Source: Bacillota bacterium | Lineage (GTDB): Bacteria; Bacillota; Clostridia; Acetivibrionales; DTU013 | Direction: 5' to 3' | Length of the DNA stretch: 64,000 bases | Assembly (NCBI GenBank): GCA_023412915.1 | Contig: JAEZRE010000007.1 | Span: 26,281-90,280 of the forward strand | In this document: positions 17,803-27,110 of the stretch, piece by piece | Layout of the letters: each line of letters starts with the position of its first letter | Numbering within the stretch: position 1 is the stretch's first letter | Notes under the pieces: model-generated | Told to the model about the DNA's origin: nothing | The model's database searches: none | Seen by the model: the letters and a program-made list of their open reading frames with translations, nothing else | Program-made: the position numbers and the translations under genes

Positions 17803-19515
17803 ATGAACCACGGTTATTATAAAAAAATTATTTCCATAACCTCGGCTGTTGCTTTATCTGTAAGTTTTCTGTCGGCCTGCGGTTCACAAAATCCTTCAGG
17901 CGGAAATCCCGCAACGGATACGACAGTACAGAACTCATCCATGACTGCTGTTGCAGGAAAATATATACCGTCTGTAGATATTTCTTTCGTGCGCGGCATA
18001 GATGATGATTTTGCATCCAATGTCATACCGAACTGCCCGGGTGAAACATTGGACAATAACCGGTGGTTCGACGTTTACAGGGATGAACTGGGTATAAACA
18101 TAAAGTATGACTGGACAGTAAGAGGAAACGAGGATTCAGATGCCTACTCCCAGAAAATCACCGTAACCCTGGCCTCCGGGAACCTTCCCGACGTAATGAA
18201 CGTAAATGCGTATCAGCTGCGCCAGCTTGCGGATTCCGGAATGATAACCGACCTTACGCATTATTGGAACGACTATGCCACGCCGATGATAAAGGAATTT
18301 TACAGGGAGCCTGGCCCTTCCGTCCTGGATTGTTCCACTATAAACGGAAAATTGATGGCTTTGACCGCTGTCCCTGACGTATACGGAGACGGCATATATA
18401 CCTGGATAAAATCGGACTGGCTTGCAAAACTGGGCCTTTCGCCTCCGAAGACGATGGGCGATGTTCTGGATATCTGCAAGGCTTTTACTGTATCGGATCC
18501 GGATGGAAACGGGTGGAACGATACCTACGGACTCGCCGTCACCAAGGATCTGTACAGCGGAAGTACGGGATTGGAGGGCTTTTTTGCCGGATATCACGCA
18601 TATCCAAACATATGGGTAAACGATGGTTCGGATAAACTGGCCTGGGGAAGCCTTCAGCCGAAAGTAAAGCAAACGCTTCAGATATTGGCCGATATGTACC
18701 GGGCCGGCGAGATCGACCCGGAGTTCGCAGTAAAGGATATGATAAAGGTTGCCGAAACCATAGCGGCAGGAAGGATCGGCCTGGAGTACGGAGCCCAGTG
18801 GAATCCAATGTACCCGCTGATCAGCGACTACAGGAACAATCCCGATTCGGATTGGACAGGCTATTCCCTCGTTTCCGCAGACAGCAGCAAGGTTTACTCT
18901 CCCGCAAAATTCGGAGCGACCCGTTTTTTTGTCGTCAGAAAAGGCTACGAACACCCGGAAGCGCTTATCAAGCTGATGAACATGCATGCAGAGAAATGCT
19001 GGGGCGAAACGGCCGACTTCAATAAATACTATATGCCTATTGAAAATGAAAGCGTAGGGGTATGGAAATTCTCTCCTGTGTACCCCGCTCCGCCCACTAA
19101 AAACATTGAAGCGATGCAGACGCTCAATCAAGCCCGCAGTAACAATACACTGGATAAATTGACCGGTGAACCTGCGACTATCGAGAGAAATATCAAAGCG
19201 TTCGAGAATGGCGATAAAACGCAGTGGGGATGGATGAAAATCTATGGGCCGCAGGGCGTGTACCAGTGGGGTCTGCAGTATTTTGCAAACGGTCAGTTCT
19301 ACAAAGATAAATTCACAGGTACTCCAACGAAGTCTTTTGTTGCTACGAAGTCCGCCCTTGACCAGATGGAAAAGGAGGAGTTCATAAAAATCATAATGGG
19401 CGAAGCTCCAATCAGCGAATTCGACAAATTCGTGAGCGATTGGAACAAGCTTGGAGGAACGGATATTACGAAAGATGTTAACCTGTGGTACGAATCTGTA
19501 AAAGCTAAATCCTGA
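17803..19515 (+). CDS. ABC-transporter sugar-binding lipoprotein
   Basis: Extracellular solute-binding protein of the LplA/YtcQ-like type, 570 residues. The signal peptide has lipobox LSAC with Cys26 as the lipidated residue. The long two-lobe binding domain follows, with the DxDGNG-type loop (SDPDGNGWNDTYGL) common in this family. A strong ribosome site CTAGGAGGT precedes ATG 17803. It is the last gene before a terminator and a new promoter; the matching permeases lie 1.8 kb downstream in the next transcription unit, which has its own binding protein, so two binding proteins may share one permease pair. The ligand is unknown, probably a hemicellulose oligosaccharide. Confidence 0.92.
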   Translation: MNHGYYKKIISITSAVALSVSFLSACGSQNPSGGNPATDTTVQNSSMTAVAGKYIPSVDISFVRGIDDDFASNVIPNCPGETLDNNRWFDVYRDELGINIKYDWTVRGNEDSDAYSQKITVTLASGNLPDVMNVNAYQLRQLADSGMITDLTHYWNDYATPMIKEFYREPGPSVLDCSTINGKLMALTAVPDVYGDGIYTWIKSDWLAKLGLSPPKTMGDVLDICKAFTVSDPDGNGWNDTYGLAVTKDLYSGSTGLEGFFAGYHAYPNIWVNDGSDKLAWGSLQPKVKQTLQILADMYRAGEIDPEFAVKDMIKVAETIAAGRIGLEYGAQWNPMYPLISDYRNNPDSDWTGYSLVSADSSKVYSPAKFGATRFFVVRKGYEHPEALIKLMNMHAEKCWGETADFNKYYMPIENESVGVWKFSPVYPAPPTKNIEAMQTLNQARSNNTLDKLTGEPATIERNIKAFENGDKTQWGWMKIYGPQGVYQWGLQYFANGQFYKDKFTGTPTKSFVATKSALDQMEKEEFIKIIMGEAPISEFDKFVSDWNKLGGTDITKDVNLWYESVKAKS

Positions 19516-19544
19516 ATAATGGCAGATATAATATGCGTCACAAC

Positions 19545-19580
19545 AAGGCAGCGTTCCGAAATGGGACCTGCCTTTTGTTA
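19545..19580 (+). terminator. intrinsic terminator after the first binding protein
   Basis: Stem AAGGCAG (19545-19551) with CTGCCTT (19568-19574), extended inside by TTCC/GGGA, then TTTTGTTATTG. It separates the GH127 operon from the GH51-permease operon. The rest of the 280-nt gap (to 19795) is AT-rich and holds operator 2 and a promoter. Confidence 0.75.
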
Positions 19581-19685
19581 TTGTGCACAAAAAAACAATA
19601 AAAAAGCGGTAGATAAATATAAAAAGTCAACAAATGATAAAGAGGTAAAGAATAAACAAGGCTTTTCGAGATCTGAAATCAGAAG

Positions 19686-19712
19686 AGGTAAACAAAAGAT
19701 AACGAAGTAAAA
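19686..19712 (+). promoter_or_regulatory. candidate YesN operator 2
   Basis: 25 of 27 bases identical to 12692-12718 (core GATAACGAAGTAAAA) and at exactly the same 33-nt distance from TATAAT. A partial extra copy, AGGTAAAGAA, lies about 40 nt upstream near 19643. Confidence 0.7.
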
Positions 19713-19721
19713 TCATGTTGA

Positions 19722-19750
19722 TAGTAATGCAAATGCGGTAATTTTATAAT
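19722..19750 (+). promoter_or_regulatory. candidate activator-dependent promoter of the GH51-transporter operon
   Basis: TATAAT (19745-19750) with -35 TAGTAA (19722-19727) at 17-nt spacing, the same weak -35 type as at 12728. It lies directly after operator 2. Confidence 0.6.
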
Positions 19751-19795
19751 GTTAATAGAAGCGAATTATACAAAAGATCGTGTGAGGTGACCTGC

Positions 19796-21277
19796 GTGAT
19801 ACGAATGGCATTGGATACGGAAAATAAAATAGGAAAGATCAATAAAAACATATACGGTCACTTTGCAGAGCACCTTGGACGCTGTATTTATGAAGGTATG
19901 TGGGTCGGAAAGGAATCCTCGGTTCCAAACACGGACGGTCTGCGCAATGATGTCGTCAATGCGCTGAGAGCTTTGAAAATTCCTGTCCTGCGCTGGCCGG
20001 GCGGATGCTTTGCTGACATATACCACTGGAAAGATGGGATAGGGCCATATGAGAAGCGGCCCAGAATATTGAACTCTCACTGGGGCGGCGTAGTGGAAAA
20101 TAACCACTTCGGTACACATGAGTTTTTCCGCCTTTGTGAATTGACAGGAGCAGAACCGTACATCTGCGGCAATCTCGGAAGCGGCACCGTGCAGGAGATG
20201 CAGGAGTGGGTCGAATACATGACCTTCGACGGTGAGTCGCCCATGACCGAACTGAGAAAGAAGAACGGCAGGCAGGAGCCCTGGAAACTGACCTATTTTG
20301 GTGTAGGCAACGAAAATTGGGGCTGCGGCGGAGGAATGCGCGCCGAATATTATGCGGATGAATACCGCAGATATGCCACTTATGTTAGAAGCTTCGGAGA
20401 TAACAAAATATATAAGATAGCCGGCGGTGCGTCGGTAGACGATTATCACTGGACGGAAGTGCTGATGAGGGAAGCCGGAAGCAGAATGGACGGTCTGAGC
20501 CTTCATTATTATACGAGGACCGCAAAGGACGACTGGTCCATAAAGGGATCGGCCGTTGAATTTACTGAAAAAGAATGGTATTCCGTCATGCAGAGTGCGT
20601 TTTACATGGAGGAACTCGTAAATAGACATTCGAGCATCATGGACCGTTATGATCCGGAGAAAAAGGTAGGGCTGATTGTGGATGAGTGGGGTACGTGGTT
20701 CGATGTCGAACCCGGAACGAATCCGGGATTCCTGTACCAGCAGAATACTCTCAGGGATGCGTTGGTCGCCGGGATCCACCTGAATCTCTTCAACAACCAT
20801 TGTGACAGGGTTCAAATGGCAAGTCTCGCTCAGACGGTAAATGTGCTTCAGTCGGTAGTGTTGACTGAAGGTGAAAGGTTGCTCCTGACTCCGACCTATC
20901 ATGTGTTCGATATGTTCAAGGTGCATCAGGATTCGGACCTTCTGCCGCTTACAACGGATTGCGGAGAATACAGGCTGAACGGGCAGTCGATACCGCAGAT
21001 CAGCGCATCCGCATCTGTCGACGCCGAGAACAGGATCAATATTTCGCTATGCAACCTGAATCCTGCCGGAACTGCCGAAATAACCTGTTCATTCAGCGGG
21101 AGAAACTATTCCCGCGTTAGCGGAAACATACTGACGGCCTCGTTAATGAACGCGCACAACACGTTTGAAAATCCAGAGACCGTGAAACCTGTTCCGTTCA
21201 AAGGGGCTGCATTCAAAGACGGCGAACTGAGCGTTTCGTTGCCGCCCAAGTCTGTTACCGTGCTAACTGTAGAATAG
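19796..21277 (+). CDS. alpha-L-arabinofuranosidase, GH51 (copy 1)
   Basis: Retaining arabinofuranosidase, 493 residues, intracellular by absence of a signal peptide. The acid/base is Glu173 in [11 protein letters not shown] and the nucleophile Glu297 in IVDEWGTW. The signatures [25 protein letters not shown] and [16 protein letters not shown] are all present, with a C-terminal beta-sandwich. It releases arabinose from arabinoxylan or arabinan oligosaccharides. The start is taken as GTG 19796, 6-7 nt after GAGGTG; an in-frame GTG at 19787 overlaps that ribosome site. It is the first gene of the unit driven by operator 2. Confidence 0.94.
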   Translation: MIRMALDTENKIGKINKNIYGHFAEHLGRCIYEGMWVGKESSVPNTDGLRNDVVNALRALKIPVLRWPGGCFADIYHWKDGIGPYEKRPRILNSHWGGVVENNHFGTHEFFRLCELTGAEPYICGNLGSGTVQEMQEWVEYMTFDGESPMTELRKKNGRQEPWKLTYFGVGNENWGCGGGMRAEYYADEYRRYATYVRSFGDNKIYKIAGGASVDDYHWTEVLMREAGSRMDGLSLHYYTRTAKDDWSIKGSAVEFTEKEWYSVMQSAFYMEELVNRHSSIMDRYDPEKKVGLIVDEWGTWFDVEPGTNPGFLYQQNTLRDALVAGIHLNLFNNHCDRVQMASLAQTVNVLQSVVLTEGERLLLTPTYHVFDMFKVHQDSDLLPLTTDCGEYRLNGQSIPQISASASVDAENRINISLCNLNPAGTAEITCSFSGRNYSRVSGNILTASLMNAHNTFENPETVKPVPFKGAAFKDGELSVSLPPKSVTVLTVE

Positions 21278-21343
21278 CAGTTAATATCTGGTATTTGCCT
21301 GTCTTTTATATATTAAAAATTCCAATTAGAAAAGGGTGACATA

Positions 21344-22267
21344 ATGCAATCAATTAGACACAGCAGCAAGAAAGGCGCGGGGTTTAAGAAGTTTCTGTAT
21401 ATATTGCCATTCATGGCAATACTTGCAGTCTTTGCTTATTATCCGCTATATGGGTGGATCTATGCATTCTTTGACTATATGCCGCCGATCCCTCTGTCAA
21501 AGTCGCCGTTTGTAGGTTTAATGTGGTTCCGTTCCCTTGTTGAGAACCCGGTAAAGATCAACCAGATTTTACAGGTGCTCAAGAATACTTTCGGGATGAG
21601 CGGTCTGAATATTTTGTTCTCCTGGCTCCCCATGCTTTTTGCCATATTCCTGAACGAAATCAAAAGCATGCGTTACAGGAAGTTGGTACAGACCGTAACT
21701 ACACTTCCGAACTTCATCAGCTGGGTACTGGTATATTCGCTGGCCTTCTCCATGTTCTCGAGCGAAGGTATGCTGAACGGTATGTTAAGGCAGCTGGGAA
21801 TTGCGTCAGCTCCGGTCCTGTTCCTGCAGGATTCCACACATGTCTGGATAACGATGTGGGCATGGTTCACCTGGAAGTCGTTGGGCTGGTCGGCCATAAT
21901 GTATATCGCGGCGATCACGGGAATTGACGAATCGCTCTACGAAGCAGCCCATGTAGATGGCGCCACAAGGATGCAGGTAATACGTTATGTTACTTTACCG
22001 AGCCTGCTGCCGACATATTTTGTTCTGCTGATGCTTCAGATAGCAAGCTTCCTGAACAATGGAATGGAGCAGTATTTCGTGTTCCAGAATGCATTCAACA
22101 AAGATACCATACAGGTTTTGGACCTCTATGTATTCAACATGGCGATGGGAGGCGGAAGTTATTCCGTTTCAGCCGCTATAAGCATGCTGAAGAGTTTGAT
22201 CAGCGTTGTGCTTCTGTTTTCAGTAAACGGTTTATCCAAACTATTCAGAAAGGAGAGCATTGTATGA
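21344..22267 (+). CDS. sugar ABC transporter permease (LplB-type)
   Basis: Inner-membrane permease, 307 residues, with six membrane segments starting at FLYILPFMAILAVFAYYPLYGW. The EAA loop that contacts the ATPase is EAAHVDGATRMQVIRYVTLPSL near residues 200-221. It belongs to the LplB/YteP group used for complex oligosaccharides. Its stop overlaps the ATG of the second permease (ATGA), a sign of coupled translation and a heterodimeric channel. No ATPase gene occurs in the window; a shared MsmX-like ATPase elsewhere is the usual solution. Confidence 0.94.
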   Translation: MQSIRHSSKKGAGFKKFLYILPFMAILAVFAYYPLYGWIYAFFDYMPPIPLSKSPFVGLMWFRSLVENPVKINQILQVLKNTFGMSGLNILFSWLPMLFAIFLNEIKSMRYRKLVQTVTTLPNFISWVLVYSLAFSMFSSEGMLNGMLRQLGIASAPVLFLQDSTHVWITMWAWFTWKSLGWSAIMYIAAITGIDESLYEAAHVDGATRMQVIRYVTLPSLLPTYFVLLMLQIASFLNNGMEQYFVFQNAFNKDTIQVLDLYVFNMAMGGGSYSVSAAISMLKSLISVVLLFSVNGLSKLFRKESIV

Positions 22268-23232
22268 GCAGCAAAGCATCAGGTCTGGCACGAAATGAAA
22301 AAGTGCCGGGCGGCAATTTGAAAAAAAAGATTAATATGCAGAACAGTGCCTCCGACAATATGATCTCTGCTTTGACTTATGTTCTGTTCGCGCTTTTTGC
22401 CATCATTTGCATATACCCGTTTTACTATATCATTATAAATACCATTAGTGCGAACGACATCAGCTCCAGAGGAGATATCATATTCCTGCCGCAGCAGATA
22501 CATTTCCAGAACTACTCGGACGTGTTCAAAATACCGGGGCTCTGGGATGCCACAGTGATATCGGTGGGCAGGACACTGATAGGAACGGTATTGACCGTGG
22601 GAGCTTCCGCCTTCCTTGGATTCATGTTCTCACAGGAGGATATGTGGGCCAGAAAGTTCTGGTACAGATTCACCATAATTACCATGTATTTTAATGCGGG
22701 CATAATTCCATGGTACCTTACGATGAGGTCGCTGCACCTGACGAACAATTTCCTGGCATATATACTGCCCGCGATCGTATCACCGTTTTTCATCATTCTG
22801 GTTAAGACCTTCGTGGAATCAACGCCGAGGGAACTGCAGCAGGCGGCTGAAATAGACGGGGCGGGGATAATGACCTTCTTCTTCGCTATCATGCTGCCGA
22901 TTATAAAGCCCATATTGGCCACCGTTGCCATATTTGCGGCAGTAGGGCAGTGGAACTCCTTCCAGGACACCCTGCTGCTGGTTACCGACAACAAGCTGTA
23001 CAGTCTGCAGTTCATACTGTACAACTATATAAATCAGGCAAGTTCGCTATCCACGCTGGTAAACCTTCAAAACAGCGGATCTACCGTAATGCAGAGCCTT
23101 GCAACAAAGCAGACGACCACATCGGTCCGCATGACTGTTACGATTATCGTCGTAGCGCCGATAATGCTGGTTTATCCAATTTTCCAAAGGTTCTTTGTCA
23201 AAGGGATTATGATTGGCGCCGTAAAGGGATAA
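22264..23232 (+). CDS. sugar ABC transporter permease (YtcP-type)
   Basis: Second permease subunit, 322 residues, with six membrane segments. The EAA loop is QAAEIDGAGIMTFFFAIMLPIIKP near residues 198-221. It ends with the family VYPIFQRFFVKGIMIGAVKG. The start overlaps the preceding stop by 4 nt. It should pair with the LplB-type subunit and with one or both binding lipoproteins in this locus. Confidence 0.94.
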   Translation: MSSKASGLARNEKVPGGNLKKKINMQNSASDNMISALTYVLFALFAIICIYPFYYIIINTISANDISSRGDIIFLPQQIHFQNYSDVFKIPGLWDATVISVGRTLIGTVLTVGASAFLGFMFSQEDMWARKFWYRFTIITMYFNAGIIPWYLTMRSLHLTNNFLAYILPAIVSPFFIILVKTFVESTPRELQQAAEIDGAGIMTFFFAIMLPIIKPILATVAIFAAVGQWNSFQDTLLLVTDNKLYSLQFILYNYINQASSLSTLVNLQNSGSTVMQSLATKQTTTSVRMTVTIIVVAPIMLVYPIFQRFFVKGIMIGAVKG

Positions 23233-23276
23233 AACGCCGTTATAATAAAACAATATATCCAAAGGGAGGATTTAAA

Positions 23277-25058
23277 ATGAGAAACAAAGCAGTAAAGAAA
23301 TCTTTGTTGTTAGTGTTTGCATGCCTGTTCCTGTTATCGGCAGTGCTTACAGGCTGCGGAGGAACTTCGCAGAACTCAGGCAATGAGAATACTGCTGCTA
23401 ACTCAGGTACTGCTCCGGCACAATCGACCAGTGCAGCTATAGATCATAGTCAGGTACTGACAATTGATGTATACGACAACGCAGCAAACTACCAGGGTGA
23501 ACAGACAGGCTGGTATGGCAAGATACTCAAGGACAAGTTCAACCTCAAGCTGAACATTCTTGCTCCTCAGGTAGCAGGTGATACGCTTTACAAGACAAGA
23601 TCTGCAGCAGGAAACCTCGGAGACCTGCTCGTCATCGACAACAGCCAGTTGGAAGAATTGATACCCGCAGGTCTTATTATGGATATATCGGACCTGGTTA
23701 AAAACTCTTCGAACCTGTCGAAGTACGTTGACAACCATTTCCTGCCTTTCAACAAGGCGTTTGACAAGGTAAACCCGGATGGCAAGATATATGCGATGCC
23801 GACGTTTGAAGCAGACACCTCTCCGACGACCTTCTCGGAAGAAATTCCGTATTCAAGTCCGATTATGCCCTGGGATTATTACAAGGGTGTAGGCGCCCCT
23901 CAGGTAAACAATCTGAGTGACCTCCTCAACACTCTGAAGGCTATGCATGACAAATATCCCAAGACTCCCGACGGAAAGACTATTGTTCCGATCACGCTGT
24001 GGAAGGATTGGGACGGCGGCAGCATGGAAAACGTACGTTGGCTCTCGAACTGGTATGGATATCAGCAGCCCGACGGAACCTCTTCCATTCAGTTGAACGC
24101 AAAAGGCGATATAGTTCCGCTGTCCGACGACAACAGCATGTACAAAAAGATATTGAAGTTCTATTATGACGCAAACAAGATGGGCCTCGTAGACCCTGAC
24201 TCAGCATCACAGGATTGGAACAAGGTCTCTGAAAAGCTGACCAACAAGCAGGTTCTGCTTCTTTGGTACTCATGGCAGAGAGGTTTCTACAACTCCATTG
24301 AAAGAGGCAAAAACGGAGACGGTAATGTTTCCATTCCGATAGGTGACTCTCATATAATCCAGAACTCCGACGCTTACTATGGCGACGGCAGAGTGTTCGC
24401 ACTCGGTTCAAAAGCAAAAGATCCCCAGAGGATAATGGAATTCCTGGATTGGTATGTATCGCCGGAAGGCCTGCGTTACTACACGAACGGCTTTGAAGGC
24501 TTCAACTATGAAAAGACTGCCGACGGCAAGCTCAAGCTGACAGAAGTCGGACAGACCGCTTTCCAGAAGAATACTCCCGTACCGGCTGAATTCGGCGGCG
24601 GCGGATACCAGGACGGACAGTGCAAGATCAACAGCATGATCATGAGCGATTTCGTCAAGGATCCTGATACAGGCGAGTTCTACAACAACAATTACTGGAG
24701 CAGCACGATCGAAGCAAACAAGACTCAGCTCACAACCGAATGGCAGGCTAAGTTCGGCGCAACAAACGCAACCGAGTACTACCAGAAGAACAAAATGATC
24801 GACATCGTGCCGAATATCAACACAAGTCTGGGATCGGATTCTTCAGATATCAAGAATAAGAGAAGCCAGACCTCCGAACTTGTAAAGAACACATCCTGGA
24901 AGATGATATTCGCGAAAAACGAAGCGGAATTCAACCAGCTGTGGGATAAGATGAAGACCGATCTCGATGGTCTCGGATGGAAAGACGTAGTTGCAGCAGA
25001 TACCGCAAAAGCTCAGAAGATAGTCAAGATGCGCGCAGATGCAACTGCAAGCAAGTAA
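23277..25058 (+). CDS. ABC-transporter sugar-binding lipoprotein
   Basis: Extracellular binding protein, 593 residues. The signal peptide has lipobox LTGC with Cys27 lipidated, then a Ser/Asn/Thr-rich linker (NSGNENTAANSG) before the two-lobe domain. ATG 23277 follows AAGGGAGGA; the frame is open further upstream into the permease gene but without support. Codon use is smooth and rich in GAC/AAC/AAG, suggesting high expression. It lies directly after the two permeases and ends at a strong hairpin, so it is the cognate receptor of this importer. It differs clearly from the lipoprotein at 17803. Confidence 0.93.
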   Translation: MRNKAVKKSLLLVFACLFLLSAVLTGCGGTSQNSGNENTAANSGTAPAQSTSAAIDHSQVLTIDVYDNAANYQGEQTGWYGKILKDKFNLKLNILAPQVAGDTLYKTRSAAGNLGDLLVIDNSQLEELIPAGLIMDISDLVKNSSNLSKYVDNHFLPFNKAFDKVNPDGKIYAMPTFEADTSPTTFSEEIPYSSPIMPWDYYKGVGAPQVNNLSDLLNTLKAMHDKYPKTPDGKTIVPITLWKDWDGGSMENVRWLSNWYGYQQPDGTSSIQLNAKGDIVPLSDDNSMYKKILKFYYDANKMGLVDPDSASQDWNKVSEKLTNKQVLLLWYSWQRGFYNSIERGKNGDGNVSIPIGDSHIIQNSDAYYGDGRVFALGSKAKDPQRIMEFLDWYVSPEGLRYYTNGFEGFNYEKTADGKLKLTEVGQTAFQKNTPVPAEFGGGGYQDGQCKINSMIMSDFVKDPDTGEFYNNNYWSSTIEANKTQLTTEWQAKFGATNATEYYQKNKMIDIVPNINTSLGSDSSDIKNKRSQTSELVKNTSWKMIFAKNEAEFNQLWDKMKTDLDGLGWKDVVAADTAKAQKIVKMRADATASK

Positions 25059-25085
25059 TGATTTTTAAAGCATAAAGATTGACAG

Positions 25086-25121
25086 GGGATATGTATTTAT
25101 ACAATACATATCCCTTATTTT
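25086..25121 (+). terminator. intrinsic terminator after the importer operon
   Basis: An 11-bp perfect stem, GGGATATGTAT (25086-25096) with ATACATATCCC (25104-25114), 7-nt loop, then TTATTTT. Confidence 0.88.
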
Positions 25122-25149
25122 CAAGTAGAATATAATATAGATAGTTTTT

Positions 25150-25179
25150 TTGCATAGATTTGGGCATAGATGATATTAT
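25150..25179 (+). promoter_or_regulatory. candidate promoter of the second GH51 unit
   Basis: TTGCAT (25150-25155) and TATTAT (25174-25179) with 18-nt spacing, about 60 nt before the start of the second GH51 gene. The 27-bp operator found at the other two units is not present here. Confidence 0.45.
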
Positions 25180-25237
25180 ATTTATGCTTAATTTACATAA
25201 AAGCATCCCTGAAAATTTATTGTATGAGGAGAAAGAC

Positions 25238-26728
25238 ATGAAAGCGATAATCGACCTGAGAAACAGGGGCAGCAAGATCGACAGGCACATTTACGGCCAC
25301 TTTTCCGAACACCTCGGACGCTGTGTATACGGAGGCTATTGGGTAGGCGAGGACTTGGACATCCCTAACGTGAGAGGCATAAGATCGGATATAACGGAAG
25401 CAATGAAAGCGATCAAGGCTCCCAATATACGATGGCCCGGAGGGTGTTTCGCCGACGATTACAACTGGATGGACGGAATCGGGCCTAAGGAAAGCCGGCC
25501 TCCAATGATTAACGTCCACTGGGGGGGAGTACTGGAGAACAACCATTTTGGTACTCATGAATTCATGGATCTGTGCGAACAGATAGGATGCGAACCCTAC
25601 ATATGCGGAAATGTCGGCAGCGGCACTGTCCGTGAGATGAGAAACTGGGTGGAGTATCTGACGGACGACGGCAATTCACCCATGGCACAGCTCAGACGAA
25701 AAAACGGCAGGGACAGGGCATGGGGGATAAGATTCTTTGGAATCGGAAATGAAAACTGGGGCTGCGGCGGCTTTATGAACGCCGATTATTACGCAAATGA
25801 ATTCAAGAGATATGCGACATACGTAAAGAATTACAGGGGAATGGGTGAGACGAACTGGTGGCAGGTCCCTCCGCTTGTAAAGATCGCCGGAGGACACAAT
25901 GCCGAGCATCTCGATTGGACTGAAACGCTTATGCGTGAAGCGGGCAGGTTTATGGGGGGACTGTCGGTCCACTGCTATGTCAAGCCGGGCGAGGAATCGA
26001 ACGGAACCGTATTTTCCAAAGACAGCTGGTATCAGACGGCGGTGAATACGTATGAAAAAGAAGCGCTGTTCAAACAGAACATGAGCATTATGGATTTCTA
26101 CGACCCGGAGAAAAAAGTGGTCATGGCTGTCGACGAGTGGGGAATGTGGGTAGATAACGAGCCCGGGACGAACAACGCGTTCCTGTTCCAGCAAAACACC
26201 ATGCGTTCGGCTATGAGCGCCGCACTGATGCTGCATACCTTCCAGAAGTATTCGGACCGTATCCGCCTGTGCAACCTGGCGCAGACCATCAATGTCCTGC
26301 AGTCCATCATCCTGACGGAAGGGGCAAAAATGGTAAAAACTCCGACATACCACGTTTTCGACCTGTTCAAGGGCCATCAGGATGCCGATTGGGTTCCTGT
26401 AACATGGGCGGAAAAACCGGAAGCCATAGACAGAGGACTGCCGAATGTTGATATTTCCGCATCCACGTCGGAGGATGGAAAAGCGTATCTAACGATAGTC
26501 AATCTGTCGGCAGACAGAAACGCCTGCGTACGACTGAACTTCGCGCACATGAAGGCACTTAAAGCCCAGGGAAGGCTCATAAGCGGCGAGGTCACCGCAC
26601 ACAACACCTTTGACAAGCCGGATGCGGTCAATACCAGGGCTCTTGACAATATCAACGTTTCAGACGGAGAAGTGTCGGTTGAATTGCCTGCATGTGCGAT
26701 TGCCGCCGTTGAAGTTGAATTAGGCTGA
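25238..26728 (+). CDS. alpha-L-arabinofuranosidase, GH51 (copy 2)
   Basis: 496 residues, no signal peptide, clearly paralogous to the GH51 at 19796 (both share [42 protein letters not shown]). Acid/base Glu172 in [11 protein letters not shown], nucleophile Glu300 in VDEWGMW. ATG 25238 has GAGGAG 7 nt upstream; an upstream in-frame start (25160) would add residues with no family counterpart. A short insertion near residues 200-207 ([11 protein letters not shown]) distinguishes it from copy 1 and may alter the substrate pocket. It probably acts on a different arabinose linkage or chain length, which is inference. Confidence 0.93.
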   Translation: MKAIIDLRNRGSKIDRHIYGHFSEHLGRCVYGGYWVGEDLDIPNVRGIRSDITEAMKAIKAPNIRWPGGCFADDYNWMDGIGPKESRPPMINVHWGGVLENNHFGTHEFMDLCEQIGCEPYICGNVGSGTVREMRNWVEYLTDDGNSPMAQLRRKNGRDRAWGIRFFGIGNENWGCGGFMNADYYANEFKRYATYVKNYRGMGETNWWQVPPLVKIAGGHNAEHLDWTETLMREAGRFMGGLSVHCYVKPGEESNGTVFSKDSWYQTAVNTYEKEALFKQNMSIMDFYDPEKKVVMAVDEWGMWVDNEPGTNNAFLFQQNTMRSAMSAALMLHTFQKYSDRIRLCNLAQTINVLQSIILTEGAKMVKTPTYHVFDLFKGHQDADWVPVTWAEKPEAIDRGLPNVDISASTSEDGKAYLTIVNLSADRNACVRLNFAHMKALKAQGRLISGEVTAHNTFDKPDAVNTRALDNINVSDGEVSVELPACAIAAVEVELG

Positions 26729-26806
26729 ACTGATTTATGGTAAAATAAGTTATATGGATATATGAAATATTCGAAAAAATTTTGTTAACGGGGTGTGAGG
26801 GCATAA

Positions 26807-27061
26807 TTGACTGAGGGTTGCCATGGCTGCTCTTCGAGCGTACACGTAAAAGACAGTGAAATAGAGGCGGAGATCAAAAGAGTAGTCGAATCCGGCGTGC
26901 CGCTGACAGACAGGGACGAGTATGAAAAAAGGCTGAAGGCCTGTAATAGCTGTGAACAGCTCATGTATGAGACTACGTGCATGAGCTGCGGATGTTTAAT
27001 AAAAGTAAGAGCATTAAATGCTTTGCGCATTTGTCCGCACGCATCCGGAAGCAGATGGTAG
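26807..27061 (+). CDS. small cysteine-rich protein, DUF6171-like
   Basis: An 84-residue soluble protein with CHGC near the N-terminus, then CNSCEQL, TCMSCGC and a final CPHASGSRW. The pattern matches the small clostridial DUF6171 family as I remember it; four Cys pairs suggest a zinc or iron-sulfur ribbon. The start is TTG 26807 with GTGAGG 6 nt upstream; no ATG is in frame nearby. It is inserted between the second GH51 and GH39 genes on the same strand, with a 49-nt gap to the next start. The function is unknown. Confidence 0.65.
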   Translation: MTEGCHGCSSSVHVKDSEIEAEIKRVVESGVPLTDRDEYEKRLKACNSCEQLMYETTCMSCGCLIKVRALNALRICPHASGSRW

Positions 27062-27110
27062 CGGTCTTTTCTGCGAAGCCTGTATTTATGTTATAAGGAG
27101 GATTCACACA

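Noticed and set aside
18136..19590. 484-codon minus-strand open frame opposite the binding lipoprotein
   Set aside because: Antisense shadow of a convincing lipoprotein gene with lipobox and ribosome site.
19519..19710. Small 63-codon open frame after the first binding lipoprotein
   Set aside because: It overlaps the terminator and operator region, is lysine-rich by AT bias and has no ribosome site.
26807..26840. Riboswitch or T-box leaders in the window
   Set aside because: I looked at the gaps before operons and saw no T-box or familiar riboswitch core; only terminators and promoter-operator sequence.
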